Below are positions 8,898 to 19,117 of a stretch of DNA of 64,000 nucleotides, piece by piece. A program made the position numbers and the translations under genes. The notes under the pieces were generated by a model. It was given only the letters and a program-made list of their open reading frames with translations, was not told the origin of the DNA and ran no database searches. The DNA is taken from positions 2,542,001 to 2,606,000 of the forward strand of contig NZ_JAGTWO010000004.1 of NCBI RefSeq assembly GCF_018842675.1, written 5' to 3'. Position 1 is the stretch's first letter, and every line of letters starts with the position of its first letter. This DNA is from Candidatus Pantoea bituminis (lineage in GTDB: Bacteria > Pseudomonadota > Gammaproteobacteria > Enterobacterales > Enterobacteriaceae).

Positions 8898-8920
8898 GGC
8901 GGGGAAACCCGCCTTTTTTT
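8898..8920 (+). terminator. Terminator of dps
   Basis: AGGCGGG-GAAA-CCCGCCT followed by seven T residues: a strong intrinsic terminator with a GNRA-type tetraloop. Confidence 0.92.
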
Positions 8921-9006
8921 ATGCCTTGTTACCGGCTTTTTATGACTTCGTTAACAGTTTTCCCTTTCAGATTTTTACCGCCTCCGCTTTTACGTCACAC
9001 TTCCTG

Positions 9007-9142
9007 TTGCACCAAAATAACCTTACGCACCAATATAGGGCGCCATTTTAGTGCAAAGCGCTAATGCGATGCAAAATCGTGTCAGCCAGCCTGTCCAACT
9101 CACTGATTTTAGAGATTTTGCAAAGTTGGCATAATTCTTTCA
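9007..9142 (+). promoter_or_regulatory. glnH nitrogen-regulated promoter (NtrC sites and sigma-54 element)
   Basis: Three imperfect NtrC-like half-palindromes built on GCACC/GGTGC occur between 9007 and 9055 (TGCACCAAAAT, CGCACCAATATAGGGCGC, GCGCCATTTTAGTGCA). About 70 bases further on, TTGGCATAATTCTTTCA (about 9126-9142) resembles a -24/-12 sigma-54 promoter, though the -12 GC is TC. This matches the known NtrC/sigma-54 control of glnHPQ in E. coli. Confidence 0.6.
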
Positions 9143-9195
9143 TATGACAAGCCGCAAACACGGGTTTTATAACCTTGTAGTAATAAGGAAAAATG

Positions 9196-9942
9196 ATGAA
9201 GTCACTGTTTAAAGTCTCTGTGGCCGCGCTGGCGCTGGCCTTCTCACTCTCTTCTACCGCAGCTGAAAAGAAGTTGGTTGTCGCAACTGACACCGCCTTT
9301 GTTCCTTTCGAATTTAAGCAAGGCGACAAATACGTCGGTTTTGACGTTGATTTGTGGGCAGCTATCGCGAAAGAACTGAAACTGGATTACACCCTGAAAC
9401 CGATGGACTTCAGCGGCATCATTCCTGCACTGCAAACGCGCAACGTTGACCTGGCGTTAGCGGGTATTACCATTACCGAAGAACGTAAAAAAGCCATTGA
9501 GTTTTCTGACGGTTACTACAAAAGCGGCTTGTTGGTGATGGTGCGTAACAACGAAAACGACATCAAAGGCATCAGCGATCTGAACGGCAAAGTCGTGGCA
9601 GTGAAAAGCGGAACCGGTTCGGTCGAATACGCTAAAGCGAATATCAAATCTAAAGATCTGCGCCAGTTCCCAAATATTGACAGCGCTTATATGGAGCTTG
9701 GCACCAACCGTGCTGACGCTGTACTGCACGACACGCCAAATATTCTGTACTTCATCAACACCGCCGGTAAAGGCCGCTTCAAAGCGGTAGGCGACTCAAT
9801 TGAAGCTCAGCAATATGGTATCGCCTTCCCGAAAGGCAGCGACGATTTACGTGAAAAAGTAAACGGCGCACTGAAGACCATTAAAGAAAACGGGACTTAC
9901 AACGAGCTGTACAAAAAATGGTTCGGCAGCGAACCTAAATAA
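9196..9942 (+). CDS. glnH: GlnH, glutamine-binding periplasmic protein
   Basis: A 248-residue substrate-binding protein of the glutamine ABC importer. A signal peptide ([23 protein letters not shown]) precedes the mature start [38 protein letters not shown]. The family-3 binding-protein signature and the ligand-contact segments [35 protein letters not shown] and [13 protein letters not shown] follow closely the E. coli protein. The second of two adjacent ATGs aligns with the E. coli start. First gene of glnHPQ; an intrinsic hairpin after its stop probably makes it more abundant than the membrane components. Confidence 0.97.
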   Translation: MKSLFKVSVAALALAFSLSSTAAEKKLVVATDTAFVPFEFKQGDKYVGFDVDLWAAIAKELKLDYTLKPMDFSGIIPALQTRNVDLALAGITITEERKKAIEFSDGYYKSGLLVMVRNNENDIKGISDLNGKVVAVKSGTGSVEYAKANIKSKDLRQFPNIDSAYMELGTNRADAVLHDTPNILYFINTAGKGRFKAVGDSIEAQQYGIAFPKGSDDLREKVNGALKTIKENGTYNELYKKWFGSEPK

Positions 9943-9966
9943 TAATCTGAGCTCGGTTTAATTTTC

Positions 9967-9992
9967 AGCAGGGAACATTTCCCTGCTTTTTT
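9967..9992 (+). terminator. Attenuating terminator between glnH and glnP
   Basis: AGCAGGGAA and TTCCCTGCT form a 9-base stem with a three-base loop followed by a T-run. Lying inside the operon, it should reduce but not abolish read-through to glnPQ. Confidence 0.8.
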
Positions 9993-10018
9993 CCATCGCA
10001 ACATATCTGGAGTTCACC

Positions 10019-10677
10019 ATGGAGTTCGACTGGAGCGTTATCTGGCCAGCCATGCCCGCGCTGCTTGAAGGCGCCAAACTGACCTTAATCATCTCCGTTA
10101 TTGGGCTGATTGGGGGTTGATCATCGGTTTGGTCGCAGGTTTTGCCCGCGCCTACGGCGGTTGGTTCACCAACAACCTCGCACTGGTGTTCATTGAAATT
10201 ATCCGCGGCACGCCAATCGTGGTGCAGGTAATGTTCATCTATTTCGCCTTGCCCATGGCTTTCCCAGACTTGCGCATTGATCCGTTCAGCGCAGCGGTTG
10301 TCACTATCATGATTAACTCGGGTGCCTATATCGCGGAGATCACGCGCGGCGCGGTGTTATCCATTAATAAAGGTTTTCGCGAAGCCGGATTGGCGCTTGG
10401 CCTGTCACGCCGTGAAACCTTGCGTTATGTCATTATGCCGCTGGCGCTGCGCCGCATGTTGCCACCGCTGGGCAACCAGTGGATTGTCAGCATTAAAGAC
10501 ACCTCGCTGTTCATCGTTATCGGCGTGGCGGAACTGACACGTCAGGGTCAGGAAATTATTGCCGGTAACTTCCGTGCACTGGAAATCTGGAGCGCGGTTG
10601 CGATCATTTATCTGGTGATTACGCTGGTGTTGAGCTTTGTGCTGCGCCGTATTGAAAAAAGGGTGAAAATCCTGTGA
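10019..10677 (+). CDS. glnP: GlnP, glutamine ABC transporter permease (one-base frameshift)
   Basis: The inner-membrane permease of the glutamine importer. It begins [33 protein letters not shown], then the frame stops at once. The rest ([17 protein letters not shown] through the EAA-loop region [28 protein letters not shown] to the end) is in another frame. Restoring a sixth G in the run at 10112-10116 joins both parts into the expected 219-residue protein. I regard the break as a sequencing error. An ATG with CTGGAG upstream fixes the start. The stop overlaps the GTG start of glnQ. Confidence 0.93.
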
Positions 10678-11396
10678 TTGAATTTAAAGACGTCTCGAAG
10701 CATTTTGGTAAAACGCAGGTGCTGCATAACATCGACCTGAAGATTAATCAGGGTGAAGTGGTGGTGATTATCGGCCCTTCTGGTTCAGGTAAATCCACGC
10801 TGCTACGCTGCATCAATAAGTTGGAAGAGATCACCAGCGGCGAGCTGATTGTTGATGGATTAAAAGTGAATGACCCCAAAGTTGATGAGCGTCTGATCCG
10901 CCAGGAAGCGGGGATGGTGTTCCAGCAGTTCCATCTGTTTCCACAGATGAGCGCGTTGGATAACGTTGCTTTTGGACCGATTCGCGTCCGTGGTGCGAAA
11001 AAAGAGGCAGCGCGCGCACTGGCGCAGGAACTCTTGGGCAAAGTCGGTCTGGCGGAACGCGCCCACCACTTCCCTTCTGAACTTTCTGGTGGTCAGCAGC
11101 AACGCGTTGCGATTGCACGTGCGCTGGCGGTGAAGCCTAAGATGATGCTGTTTGATGAGCCAACCTCCGCGCTCGATCCTGAACTGCGTCACGAAGTGTT
11201 AAAAGTGATGCAGGATTTGGCCGAAGAAGGCATGACCATGGTGATCGTCACCCATGAAGTTGGCTTCGCTCAGAAAGTTGCCTCACGCCTGATTTTCATC
11301 GACAAAGGCCGCATTGCTGAAGATGGCAATCCCGATGCGTTAATCAGCAATCCACCGAGCGATCGTCTGCGCGAATTCTTGCAGCACGTCTCTTGA
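10674..11396 (+). CDS. glnQ: GlnQ, glutamine ABC transporter ATPase
   Basis: A 240-residue ATPase of the polar amino-acid importer family. It has Walker [11 protein letters not shown]-loop [14 protein letters not shown], signature [15 protein letters not shown], Walker [15 protein letters not shown] and the H-loop IVTHEVGFA. It starts with GTG overlapping the glnP stop by four bases, so translation is coupled. With GlnH and GlnP it completes a high-affinity glutamine uptake system. The intrinsic terminator downstream ends the operon. Confidence 0.97.
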   Translation: MIEFKDVSKHFGKTQVLHNIDLKINQGEVVVIIGPSGSGKSTLLRCINKLEEITSGELIVDGLKVNDPKVDERLIRQEAGMVFQQFHLFPQMSALDNVAFGPIRVRGAKKEAARALAQELLGKVGLAERAHHFPSELSGGQQQRVAIARALAVKPKMMLFDEPTSALDPELRHEVLKVMQDLAEEGMTMVIVTHEVGFAQKVASRLIFIDKGRIAEDGNPDALISNPPSDRLREFLQHVS

Positions 11397-11402
11397 TAAA
11401 AC

Positions 11403-11433
11403 GGGCCGCTTTATAAGATTGCGGCCCTTTTTT
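11403..11433 (+). terminator. Terminator of glnHPQ
   Basis: GGGCCGC and GCGGCCC pair around an 11-base loop and are followed by a T-run. Confidence 0.88.
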
Positions 11434-11522
11434 ATCTGCCCTTCTTCTTTCAGAATTTTGATTCGCCATCCCTGACTATACTTTTTCTCTTGTGAAGCAA
11501 GCATGTTGCTAAGGAGAAAGCC

Positions 11523-13793
11523 ATGTTGTCAGCCTGCCCACCCCGCACATTTTTGCGGCGTTGGATTCTGCTCTGTCTGTTATTTTTCATTACGCTACCT
11601 ACAGCACAAGCCGTTTCATTGCCCCAAGCCGCTGTTGCGGCACAACAAACCAAAACCGATTCAGGTAATGCGCAAGAACCTGGCCTGAGTGATAAAAAAG
11701 CCGCGTATGCGGCATTGGCAAACATTCTTGATAACGATCAGTCCCGCCAGGAATTAATTGAGCAACTGCGTAATGCCGCCGCGACACCCACCGATACCGG
11801 TACACCAGAACTGGCACCGCCAACCGAGGAGCCGGAAGAAAAGACCGTGTTGCAAGGGCTCACCGATATGACGCGCCAATATGGCGGTGAAGCCGCTACG
11901 CAATTCATTCGGCTGCACGACAATATTCTCTACGCGCCACATAAACCCTTTAATCCCGTGACCTTTGTGAATGCGGTAAACCATTTTTCCGGCCTGGCCT
12001 TGGCGATGTTTTCCCTTTACTGGCTGCTGCGTCGTTTGGTTTATCCACTCTATCAACGTCTTGGAGCATGGGGACGACAGAAAAACCGCGATCACCGTAA
12101 CTGGCTACACCTTCCCGCTACCATCATTGGCGCGTTTATCATTGACCTGCTACTACTGGCGCTGGCGTTGTTTATCGGCCAAATTATCAGTGATAACTTT
12201 CACGGCGGTAGCCGCACTATCGCCTATCAGCAGGGTTTGTTCCTCAACGCCTTTGCCTTGATCGAATTTTTTAAAGCGCTGTTGCGCCTGATTTTCTGCC
12301 CGCATTTTCCTGAACTCCGTTTTTTTCATCTCAACGATGAGCGCGCCAGCTACTGGAATACGCGGCTAAGCTGGCTCAGCGGCATTATGGGTTACGGTTT
12401 ATTGGTGATCGTGCCGATTGTGTCTAATCAGGTGAACGTGCAAATTGCAGCGCTACTGAACATTGCCATTATGGCGATCATGACCTGTTGGGCGCAGTGG
12501 CTGATATTCAGTAACAAACGCAATATTCATAATGCGTTGATTGGATTAGCCAACCGCAGCATGGCCTTTTTTGCCTTCTTCATTCGAGCGTTTGCGCTGT
12601 TCTGGCACTGGTTGGCGAGCGCGTATTTTATCGCGCTGTTTTTGTTTTCGATTTTCAATCCCGGCGACAGCCTGAAATTTATGATGTCCGCCACGGTACG
12701 CAGCCTGGCCATTGTCGGCATTGCCGCTTTTGTTTCCGGTATTTTGACGCGCTGGATAGGTAAAACCATTATTTTGTCACCCGATCTACGCCGCAATTAC
12801 CCTGAATTGCAAAAGCGCGTGAATGACTGGGTTCGCGCCATGCTAAAGCTGGCCCGCATTCTCACGGTTTTTGCCACCTTGCTGCTGCTACTTAATGCCT
12901 GGAACCTGTTTGATCTTTGGCATTGGCTAACCATTGGTGCTGGCGAAAAAATGGTGGATATCCTGATCCGCATCGTGATGATTTTACTGCTGTCCGCGAT
13001 CGGCTGGACGGTGCTGGCGAGTTTGATTGAAAGCCGTCTCGCCTCTGATTCACATGGCCGACCAATGCCCAGCGCCCGCACACGTACGCTGCTGACACTG
13101 TTCCGCAACGCGTTAGCCGTGGTGATTAGCACTATTACCATCATGATTTTACTGTCAGAAATTGGCGTCAATATTGCGCCTCTGCTGGCGGGTGCAGGCG
13201 CCTTGGGGTTGGCGGTTTCCTTCGGATCACAAACGCTGGTGAAGGACATTATTACCGGCATTTTTATTCAGTTTGAGAATGGCATGAACACCGGCGATTT
13301 GGTGACGATAGGCGCCATTACCGGCACGGTGGAGCGCATGTCAATTCGATCTGTTGGCGTACGTCAGGATACCGGCGCTTATCACATCATTCCCTGGTCT
13401 TCGATCACCACCTTCGCCAACTTTGTGCGCGGTATCGGCTCGTTTGTTGCGAACTATGATGTCGATCGTAATGAGGATACGGAACGCGCTAATCGTGCGC
13501 TGCAGGCGGCAGTAAATGAACTGCTGGAAAACCCAGAGATTCGCGGCATGGTCATTGGCGAACCAAACTTTGCAGGTTTAGTCGGGCTGACTAATCAGGC
13601 ATTTACTGTGCGCGTCTCGTTTACCACCCAGCCGCTTAAGCAGTGGACGGTACGTTTTGCTTTAGATGAAAAGGTGAAGAAGCATTTTGATGCTGCAGGC
13701 ATCAAAGCGCCGCACCAAACGGTGGAAGTGATGCAAACCGGGCCTGACGTTGCAGGCGCCGCCAGCTTACCGGCGTTACCGGCCCCGCAATAA
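11523..13793 (+). CDS. ybiO: YbiO, large MscS-family mechanosensitive channel
   Basis: A 756-residue inner-membrane channel of the MscS superfamily, colinear with E. coli YbiO (741). It has a signal sequence, then a periplasmic Q/P/E-rich region with the conserved segment KKAAYAALANILDNDQSRQELIEQLRNAAATP. About ten membrane helices follow, then the pore helix and MscS domain (LLAGAGALGLAVSFGSQTLVKDIITGIFIQFENGMNTGDLVTIG, about residues 555-600) and a cytosolic C-terminal cage. MscS-type channels release solutes on hypo-osmotic shock. AAGGAGAAAGCC upstream supports the start. Its place between glnQ and rlmF is the E. coli order. Confidence 0.95.
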   Translation: MLSACPPRTFLRRWILLCLLFFITLPTAQAVSLPQAAVAAQQTKTDSGNAQEPGLSDKKAAYAALANILDNDQSRQELIEQLRNAAATPTDTGTPELAPPTEEPEEKTVLQGLTDMTRQYGGEAATQFIRLHDNILYAPHKPFNPVTFVNAVNHFSGLALAMFSLYWLLRRLVYPLYQRLGAWGRQKNRDHRNWLHLPATIIGAFIIDLLLLALALFIGQIISDNFHGGSRTIAYQQGLFLNAFALIEFFKALLRLIFCPHFPELRFFHLNDERASYWNTRLSWLSGIMGYGLLVIVPIVSNQVNVQIAALLNIAIMAIMTCWAQWLIFSNKRNIHNALIGLANRSMAFFAFFIRAFALFWHWLASAYFIALFLFSIFNPGDSLKFMMSATVRSLAIVGIAAFVSGILTRWIGKTIILSPDLRRNYPELQKRVNDWVRAMLKLARILTVFATLLLLLNAWNLFDLWHWLTIGAGEKMVDILIRIVMILLLSAIGWTVLASLIESRLASDSHGRPMPSARTRTLLTLFRNALAVVISTITIMILLSEIGVNIAPLLAGAGALGLAVSFGSQTLVKDIITGIFIQFENGMNTGDLVTIGAITGTVERMSIRSVGVRQDTGAYHIIPWSSITTFANFVRGIGSFVANYDVDRNEDTERANRALQAAVNELLENPEIRGMVIGEPNFAGLVGLTNQAFTVRVSFTTQPLKQWTVRFALDEKVKKHFDAAGIKAPHQTVEVMQTGPDVAGAASLPALPAPQ

Positions 13794-13829
13794 CTGCGGT
13801 ATTTTTTGTCGGTGCCACAAACAGAACAT

Positions 13830-13853
13830 CCGCCACCTGAATGCAGGTGGCGG
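13830..13853. terminator. Bidirectional hairpin between ybiO and rlmF
   Basis: CCGCCACCTG and CAGGTGGCGG form a perfect 10-base stem with an AATG loop between the two convergent genes. No long T-run is present on either strand, so this may stabilise 3' ends rather than terminate. Confidence 0.55.
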
Positions 13854-13874
13854 AAGCAATAAGCAAACGTTGGG

Positions 13875-14792
13875 TTAACGTAAACGCTGCGCGCGTGTCG
13901 CCGCAGGCATAAATGACCAGGCCAGGAAGCGGCTCTGCTTCTGACCCTGCGCCATGTTCACTACGCGAACCTCTACATCCAGTGCCTGCAACTGTTTTTC
14001 CAGTGCAGCCAGATTATCTTTGCTGGAGATCAGCGACGTGAACCAGATGCATTGACGCGCCAGCGCCACGCTTTCCTGAATCATTTTGCTGACAAAGGCT
14101 TTTTCGCCGCCGACGCACCATAACTCATTATGCTGACCACCAAAGTTCAGCGGTGCGGATTTCTCCAGACCCAAATTACGCACTTTACGCTGTGAACTGG
14201 CCGCAGCTTCAGCGGCAGAGGCATGGAACGGTGGATTACACATCACGGCGTGGAAAAAATCGTTCTTGTTCACGACACCCGCCAAAATAGCATCGCTGTT
14301 TTTTTGACGGCGCAGGCGAATATTGCGCTGCAAACCGGGATTCGCAGCCACGATTTGATTTGCGGCTTTCAATGCGCTTTCATCAATTTCAGTGCCGGTG
14401 AAGCGCCAGCCATATTCAGCCTGACCGATCAGCGGATAGATGCAGTTCGCACCGCAACCGATATCCAGCACATCGGCCATCGGGATTTTTCCTTGATTAT
14501 CCAGCGCCAGCAGATCGGCCAGATAATGCACATAATCTGAACGGCCCGGCACGGGCGGACAGAGTGAACCCGGCGCAAGTTGCCAGTCAATGCCGTAAAA
14601 CAGCTTGATCAAGGCCTGATTCAGCAGCATCACCGCCTCGGGATCGGCAAAATCCACCGACTGCACGCCATAACCATTAGGGCGCACTTTCACCGCCAGC
14701 GGTGGATGTGCAGCGATTAAGGCGGCAAAATCGTATTCACTTTGATGGCGATTACGGGCATGGAACGGTGACGAACTGGCTGACTTTTTCAT
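13875..14792 (-). CDS. rlmF: RlmF, 23S rRNA adenine-1618 N6-methyltransferase
   Basis: A 305-residue SAM-dependent methyltransferase that methylates A1618 of 23S rRNA (YbiN). SAM-binding motif I is DVLDIGCGANCIYPLIG, and motif IV MCNPPFHASAAEA carries the NPPF catalytic motif of N6-adenine methyltransferases. The N-terminal segment FHARNRHQSEYDFAALIAAHPPL and the FGGQHNELWCVGGEKAFV block are typical of RlmF. The second Met was chosen because GAGAAAG lies at proper distance before it. Convergent with ybiO, as in E. coli. Confidence 0.95.
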   Translation of the reverse strand: MKKSASSSPFHARNRHQSEYDFAALIAAHPPLAVKVRPNGYGVQSVDFADPEAVMLLNQALIKLFYGIDWQLAPGSLCPPVPGRSDYVHYLADLLALDNQGKIPMADVLDIGCGANCIYPLIGQAEYGWRFTGTEIDESALKAANQIVAANPGLQRNIRLRRQKNSDAILAGVVNKNDFFHAVMCNPPFHASAAEAAASSQRKVRNLGLEKSAPLNFGGQHNELWCVGGEKAFVSKMIQESVALARQCIWFTSLISSKDNLAALEKQLQALDVEVRVVNMAQGQKQSRFLAWSFMPAATRAQRLR

Positions 14793-14977
14793 ACTTTCTC
14801 TCAATTATTCGGGCGCGCGTACAATACGCTGTGCATCGCTGAAAATAAATAATGAATATGCGAGGAGCATCTGCTTGAGACAACTACGCGGCTTCGCACA
14901 ATCCGCTTACACAATTCTCGCCGACTCAATCAATGCTGTAAGACTAAGATAAAACAAAAAACGCTATCGGAGATTTC

Positions 14978-15610
14978 ATGACGCACAAACGTTACTCTTA
15001 CCAACCGCGCGCAGGTCACGGATTGCCGCACGATCCTCTCAATGCGATTGTTGGGCCACGCCCAATTGGTTGGATCAGTTCCATCAGCGCCAGCGGTCAT
15101 CGCAACCTCGCGCCTTACAGCTTCTTCAACTGCTTTAATTATCATCCGCCCATCATCGGTTTCGCCAGCAGCGGATGGAAAGACAGTGTGCAGAATATTT
15201 CTGAGACCAAAGAATTTGTCTGGAACCTGGCAACGCGTTCGTTAGCAGAAGCGATGAACGAGAGCTCCGCTTCGGTGCCCGCCGATCAGGATGAGTTTGC
15301 TATTGCTGGCTTAACGCCGTTGCCCGCCTCGCAGGTCAAGCCGAGTTTAGTGGCGGAAAGCCCGGTTAATTTTGAATGCAAGCTCACGCAGCTCATTCAG
15401 TTGCAGGGTGCACAAGGTCAGCCGATTGATAGCTGGTTGGTCTTGGGTGAAGCGGTGGCGATTCATATTGATGAAACGCTGCTGGAAAATGGCATTTATC
15501 AAACCGCCAAAGCCGAGCCGATTCTGCGCGCTGGCGGACCGAGCGCCTATTACAGCATCACTGAAGCGCAGCGTTTTGATTTAGTGCGCCCGGATGCTCG
15601 TCGGGCATAA
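14978..15610 (+). CDS. Flavin reductase family protein (FMN-binding split barrel)
   Basis: A 210-residue protein with the flavin reductase-like domain (split-barrel FMN-binding fold). The motif GPRPIGWISSISASGHRNLAPYSFFNCFNYHPPIIGF matches the FMN-binding part of this family. Further typical parts are KEFVWNLATRSLAEAMN and the late RAGGPSAYYSI. Members reduce or bind flavin and often serve as reductase partners or stand-alone oxidoreductases; the substrate is unknown. It is a single-gene unit next to hutG but on the other strand. A CGGAGA ribosome-binding site precedes the ATG. No link to histidine breakdown can be shown. Confidence 0.85.
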   Translation: MTHKRYSYQPRAGHGLPHDPLNAIVGPRPIGWISSISASGHRNLAPYSFFNCFNYHPPIIGFASSGWKDSVQNISETKEFVWNLATRSLAEAMNESSASVPADQDEFAIAGLTPLPASQVKPSLVAESPVNFECKLTQLIQLQGAQGQPIDSWLVLGEAVAIHIDETLLENGIYQTAKAEPILRAGGPSAYYSITEAQRFDLVRPDARRA

Positions 15611-15642
15611 AGCATCACAGCGCGTCTTCTCGACGCGCTTGT

Positions 15643-16466
15643 TTACACCTTTTCTTGTTCGATAAATGCCTGTATCAGCGGCTTCAACACCTTCTGTAGC
15701 GCGGTGGCACGTTCCTGTCGCCAGGCAAAGGGGGTGTTTCATCCATGTAATTGCATTGCGCCAGTTCGAGCTGCACCGCTTGCACATTCTCATCAGGTTG
15801 CGCGTAGGCGCGAGTAATGTAGCCGCCCTTGAAGCGCCCATTCAGCACCCAGCTGTATTTATCTTGTTCAGCACACACAGCCTGAATAGCGTTAATCACC
15901 GCTGGGCTACAGCTGGCACCGTCGTTGGTACCAATATTGATATCCGGCAGGCGTCCTTCAAACAGGCGAGGAATCACGCTGGCAATCGAGTGGGCATCAA
16001 ACAGCAAGGCATAACCGTATTCGGCTTTGAGTCGCGCCAGCTCATGTTGAATTTGCTGATGATAAGGCTGCCAGATGTGATCAATATAGCTTTGGCGCTG
16101 TTCAGCGCTTGGCGTTTTTCCTTCCGCGAAGGTCGGTGTACCATCAAACAGCGTTTCGGGAAACAAACCCGTGGTTGCGGTGGTGTACAGCGGTTGGTTG
16201 TCGGGCGGACGATTAAGGTCAACGACGAAGCGTGAGTAGCGGCCAATGATCACGCTGGCACCCAAATCGCGCACAAAATCGTACAACAGCGGAATGTGCC
16301 AATCGGTATCCGGCAAGCTGCGCGCGGCATCGCTCAACGCGTTTTCAACCTCTGGCGTAAGCAGCGTTCCCGCGTGCGGAATGCTAACCAGCAGCGGGAT
16401 CTTGCCTTGGGTAAAGTGAAAACAGGTGGATTCACTGCTTGTTTCGCTGATTTTTTCACTGCTCAT
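15643..16466 (-). CDS. hutG: HutG, N-formylglutamate deformylase (one-base frameshift near C-terminus)
   Basis: N-formylglutamate amidohydrolase (FGase family): hydrolyses N-formyl-L-glutamate to glutamate and formate, the last step of the five-step histidine pathway. Family motifs are [76 protein letters not shown] and [13 protein letters not shown]. Adding a sixth C to the run at 15729-15733 changes the odd C-terminus to [22 protein letters not shown] and moves the stop to 15643, the usual family ending. The start overlaps the hutI stop (ATGA), so hutI-hutG is one operon. This is the deformylase class, not the formimidoylglutamase also called HutG in Klebsiella. Confidence 0.93.
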
Positions 16467-17686
16467 TGTGCTTCTCCACGATAGATGACTTTACAGGGCA
16501 GCTCACCACCCAACCAGTAAACCAATTCTGCCGGACGGGCTAATGGCCAATGAACGAAGCTGGCGACTTTGCCCGCTTCAAGCGTGCCATGAGTCTGTTC
16601 CAGACCAAGCGCTTTTGCTCCCCAAATCGTCACGCCTGCCAGCGCCTCTTCCGGTGTCATGCCAAATAGCGTGCAACCCATGTTTAACATCAAGCGCAGG
16701 GATAATGCCGGTGATGTGCCAGGATTCGCATCGCTTGCCAGCGCCATCGGCACGCCATAATGGCGGAACAGTTCAACCGGCGGACGCTGAGTTTCACGCA
16801 GCAGGTAAAACGCGCCCGGCAGCAACACCGCAACCGTTCCATGCTGCGCCATGGCTTTAACATCATCTTCCGTGGCGTATTCCAGGTGATCGGCAGAAAG
16901 CGCGTCGTAACGCGCTGCCAGTGCGGCACCGCCTAGCGATGAAAGCTGTTCTGCGTGTAACTTAACCGGCAAGCCCAACGCTGTTGCCTGATCAAACACA
17001 CGCGCCACCTGTGCAGGCGACAAAGCCAGATGTTCGCAAAAAGCATCGACCGCATCCGCCAGCCCTTTCGCTTTTACCTGCGGCAATAGCTGATTGCAGA
17101 TGACATCAATCCAGCCGTCGGGATTGTGTTTGAATTCTGGCGGGAAACCGTGGGCGGCTAAACAGGTCGCGAGCACATCCGCTGGCACGCTTTCGCTTAA
17201 CTCACGAATCGCCCGTAACATGCGCAGCTCACTCTCTTCATCCAGACCATAACCCGATTTGATTTCAACCGTAGTCACGCCTTCTGCCAGTAAGCGATCC
17301 AGTCGCCAGCGCGCAGAAGCCACTAACTCCTGCTGGCTGGCCGCGCGCGTGGCACGCACGGTAGAGAGAATACCACCGCCCTGCGCAGCAATCTCAGCGT
17401 AGCTAACGTTATTTAATCGCTGCTCAAACTCCTGGCTGCGATTGCCGCCAAACACCAAATGGGTGTGACAATCCACCAAACCCGGCGTGATGATGCCACC
17501 CGAAAGTTGATGCTGCTCACGCGCGTGAAACGCCGGCATCGTTTCACGCGGCCCTACCCAGTGCAGCTTCCCGGCTTTTACCGCCAGTGCGCCATCTTCG
17601 ATGATCTGGTACTTACCGCCCTGCATAGTCACCAGATCAGCCCCTAGCCACAGGCTGTCTATTGATAAGTCATCTGCTGTTGTCAC
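16463..17686 (-). CDS. hutI: HutI, imidazolonepropionase
   Basis: Opens the imidazolone ring to give N-formimidoyl-L-glutamate. It is an amidohydrolase-superfamily enzyme with metal ligands in [15 protein letters not shown], the KSGYGL loop, [31 protein letters not shown] and [16 protein letters not shown]. The open frame extends upstream into the HutC operator, so the first Met cannot be the start. The GTG at 17686 follows an AGGAG ribosome-binding site at seven bases and gives a 407-residue protein, the family length. It is divergently transcribed from hutF, with the operator at 17730-17739 between them. Confidence 0.94.
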   Translation of the reverse strand: MTTADDLSIDSLWLGADLVTMQGGKYQIIEDGALAVKAGKLHWVGPRETMPAFHAREQHQLSGGIITPGLVDCHTHLVFGGNRSQEFEQRLNNVSYAEIAAQGGGILSTVRATRAASQQELVASARWRLDRLLAEGVTTVEIKSGYGLDEESELRMLRAIRELSESVPADVLATCLAAHGFPPEFKHNPDGWIDVICNQLLPQVKAKGLADAVDAFCEHLALSPAQVARVFDQATALGLPVKLHAEQLSSLGGAALAARYDALSADHLEYATEDDVKAMAQHGTVAVLLPGAFYLLRETQRPPVELFRHYGVPMALASDANPGTSPALSLRLMLNMGCTLFGMTPEEALAGVTIWGAKALGLEQTHGTLEAGKVASFVHWPLARPAELVYWLGGELPCKVIYRGEAQ

Positions 17687-17723
17687 CTCATCGCTCCTGA
17701 GATTTACACTGCGCATCAAAGTA

Positions 17724-17740
17724 TGTATATGTATATACAA
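17724..17740. promoter_or_regulatory. HutC operator, hutIG / hutFD control region
   Basis: TGTATATACA (17730-17739) is a perfect palindrome identical to the cores upstream of hutC and hutH. It is preceded by a partial repeat, TGTATATG. A GntR/HutC-family repressor bound here would block both divergent operons. Urocanate is the known inducer in this family. Confidence 0.85.
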
Positions 17741-17762
17741 CCACATCCGTTGAGGATCAACC

Positions 17763-19117
17763 ATGGCGACTTTTTTGCCTCCCGCGCGCTGCTTACTGAA
17801 GGCTGGCGCAGGCAGGTGCGTATTTCAGTCAATCAGGCTGGATTCATTGAATCAATCATCCCCGACAGTCAGGCACAAGAGGCGATGCCCCTGCATGGCG
17901 ACGTGATCCCCGCGATGGCAAACCTGCATTCACATGCGTTTCAACGTGCGATGGCGGGATTAGCAGAAGTCGCTGGCGATCCTCAAGACAGCTTCTGGAC
18001 CTGGCGCGATCTGATGTACCGCATGGTGCAGCGCCTGACGCCCGAACAGGTTGGCGACATTGCCGCGCTGCTTTACATCGACATGCTGAAAGGCGGCTAC
18101 AGCCAGGTCGCTGAATTCCACTATCTGCACCACGACCCGCATGGCGCGCCCTATCCTGATGATGCGATGTTACAGCAGCTGATTCACGCAGCCGAGACGG
18201 CTGGCATCGGTCAAACGCTGCTGCCGGTGCTTTACAGCTACAGCGGTTTTGGTGCGCAGCCACCTTCAGACGGGCAAAAACGTTTTATTCAGCAAACCGA
18301 TCGCTATCTGCAGCAGCAGGCTTGGTTGCACAGCAACCTGCGCAATAAGCCGCTGCACAATCAAGGTCTCTGTTTTCATTCGTTGCGGGCGGTGAGCGAA
18401 GCGCAGATGCGCGAGGTGCTGGCAACCAGCGACGCCGCTTTGCCGGTGCACATTCACGTCTCTGAGCAGGAAAAAGAGGTCAATGACAGTCTGGCGTGGA
18501 GCAGCGAGCGCCCGGTGGCCTGGCTGATGAACCGCTTTGAGATTGATGCGCGCTGGTGCCTGATCCACGCTACACATCTGGATGAGCAAGAAATTCGCCG
18601 ACTCGCAGCCAGCGGTGCGGTAGCGGGTTTGTGCCCAACAACAGAAGCTAATCTGGGTGATGGCATTTTTCCCGCCGTTGATTACATCGCGCAGGGCGGA
18701 CGCTGGGGCATCGGTTCCGACAGCCACGTTTCGCTCAGCGCCCAGGAAGAGTTGCGCTGGCTGGAATATGGGCAGCGTCTGCGTGACCGCCGACGCAATC
18801 GCATCACCACGCCTCATCAAGCTTCGGTGGGCGATCTGTTATGGCAACAGGCGGCGCAAGGTGGCGCGCAGGCGTGCGGCATTCGCAGCGGTGGACTCGC
18901 CGTGGGGCAGCGCGCCGACTGGCTGGTGCTCAAGGATGATGCCTGGTTTAGCCATATTGACGATCGCGCCCTGCTCAATCGCTGGCTGTTTGCCGGACAG
19001 CGCGATCAGATTCGTGAGGTGTATGTTGCGGGCAATGCCGTTATCCAGGACGGTCATCATGCCGCAGAAGAAGCCTGCACCGCGCGGTTCAAACAGACCA
19101 TGGCGGCACTACGATGA
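17763..19117 (+). CDS. hutF: HutF, formimidoylglutamate deiminase (one-base frameshift at codon ~4)
   Basis: Removes ammonia from N-formimidoyl-L-glutamate to give N-formyl-L-glutamate. It is an amidohydrolase-superfamily enzyme: [19 protein letters not shown] supplies the HxH metal site, with [27 protein letters not shown] and [31 protein letters not shown] further on. A continuous frame begins at 17723, inside the HutC operator, which is implausible. ATG at 17763 has a GAGGA ribosome-binding site, and with a seventh T in the run at 17771-17776 reads [15 protein letters not shown], the usual HutF start. Ends overlapping hutD by four bases. Confidence 0.92.

Noticed and set aside
15972..16235. 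Overlapping open frames on both strands in hutG as candidate nested genes
   Set aside because: No initiation signals or conservation cues; expected by chance in GC-rich coding sequence.
17687..17764. N-terminal extension of HutI starting at 17764
   Set aside because: It would translate the HutC operator; GTG at 17686 has a proper AGGAG site and family length.
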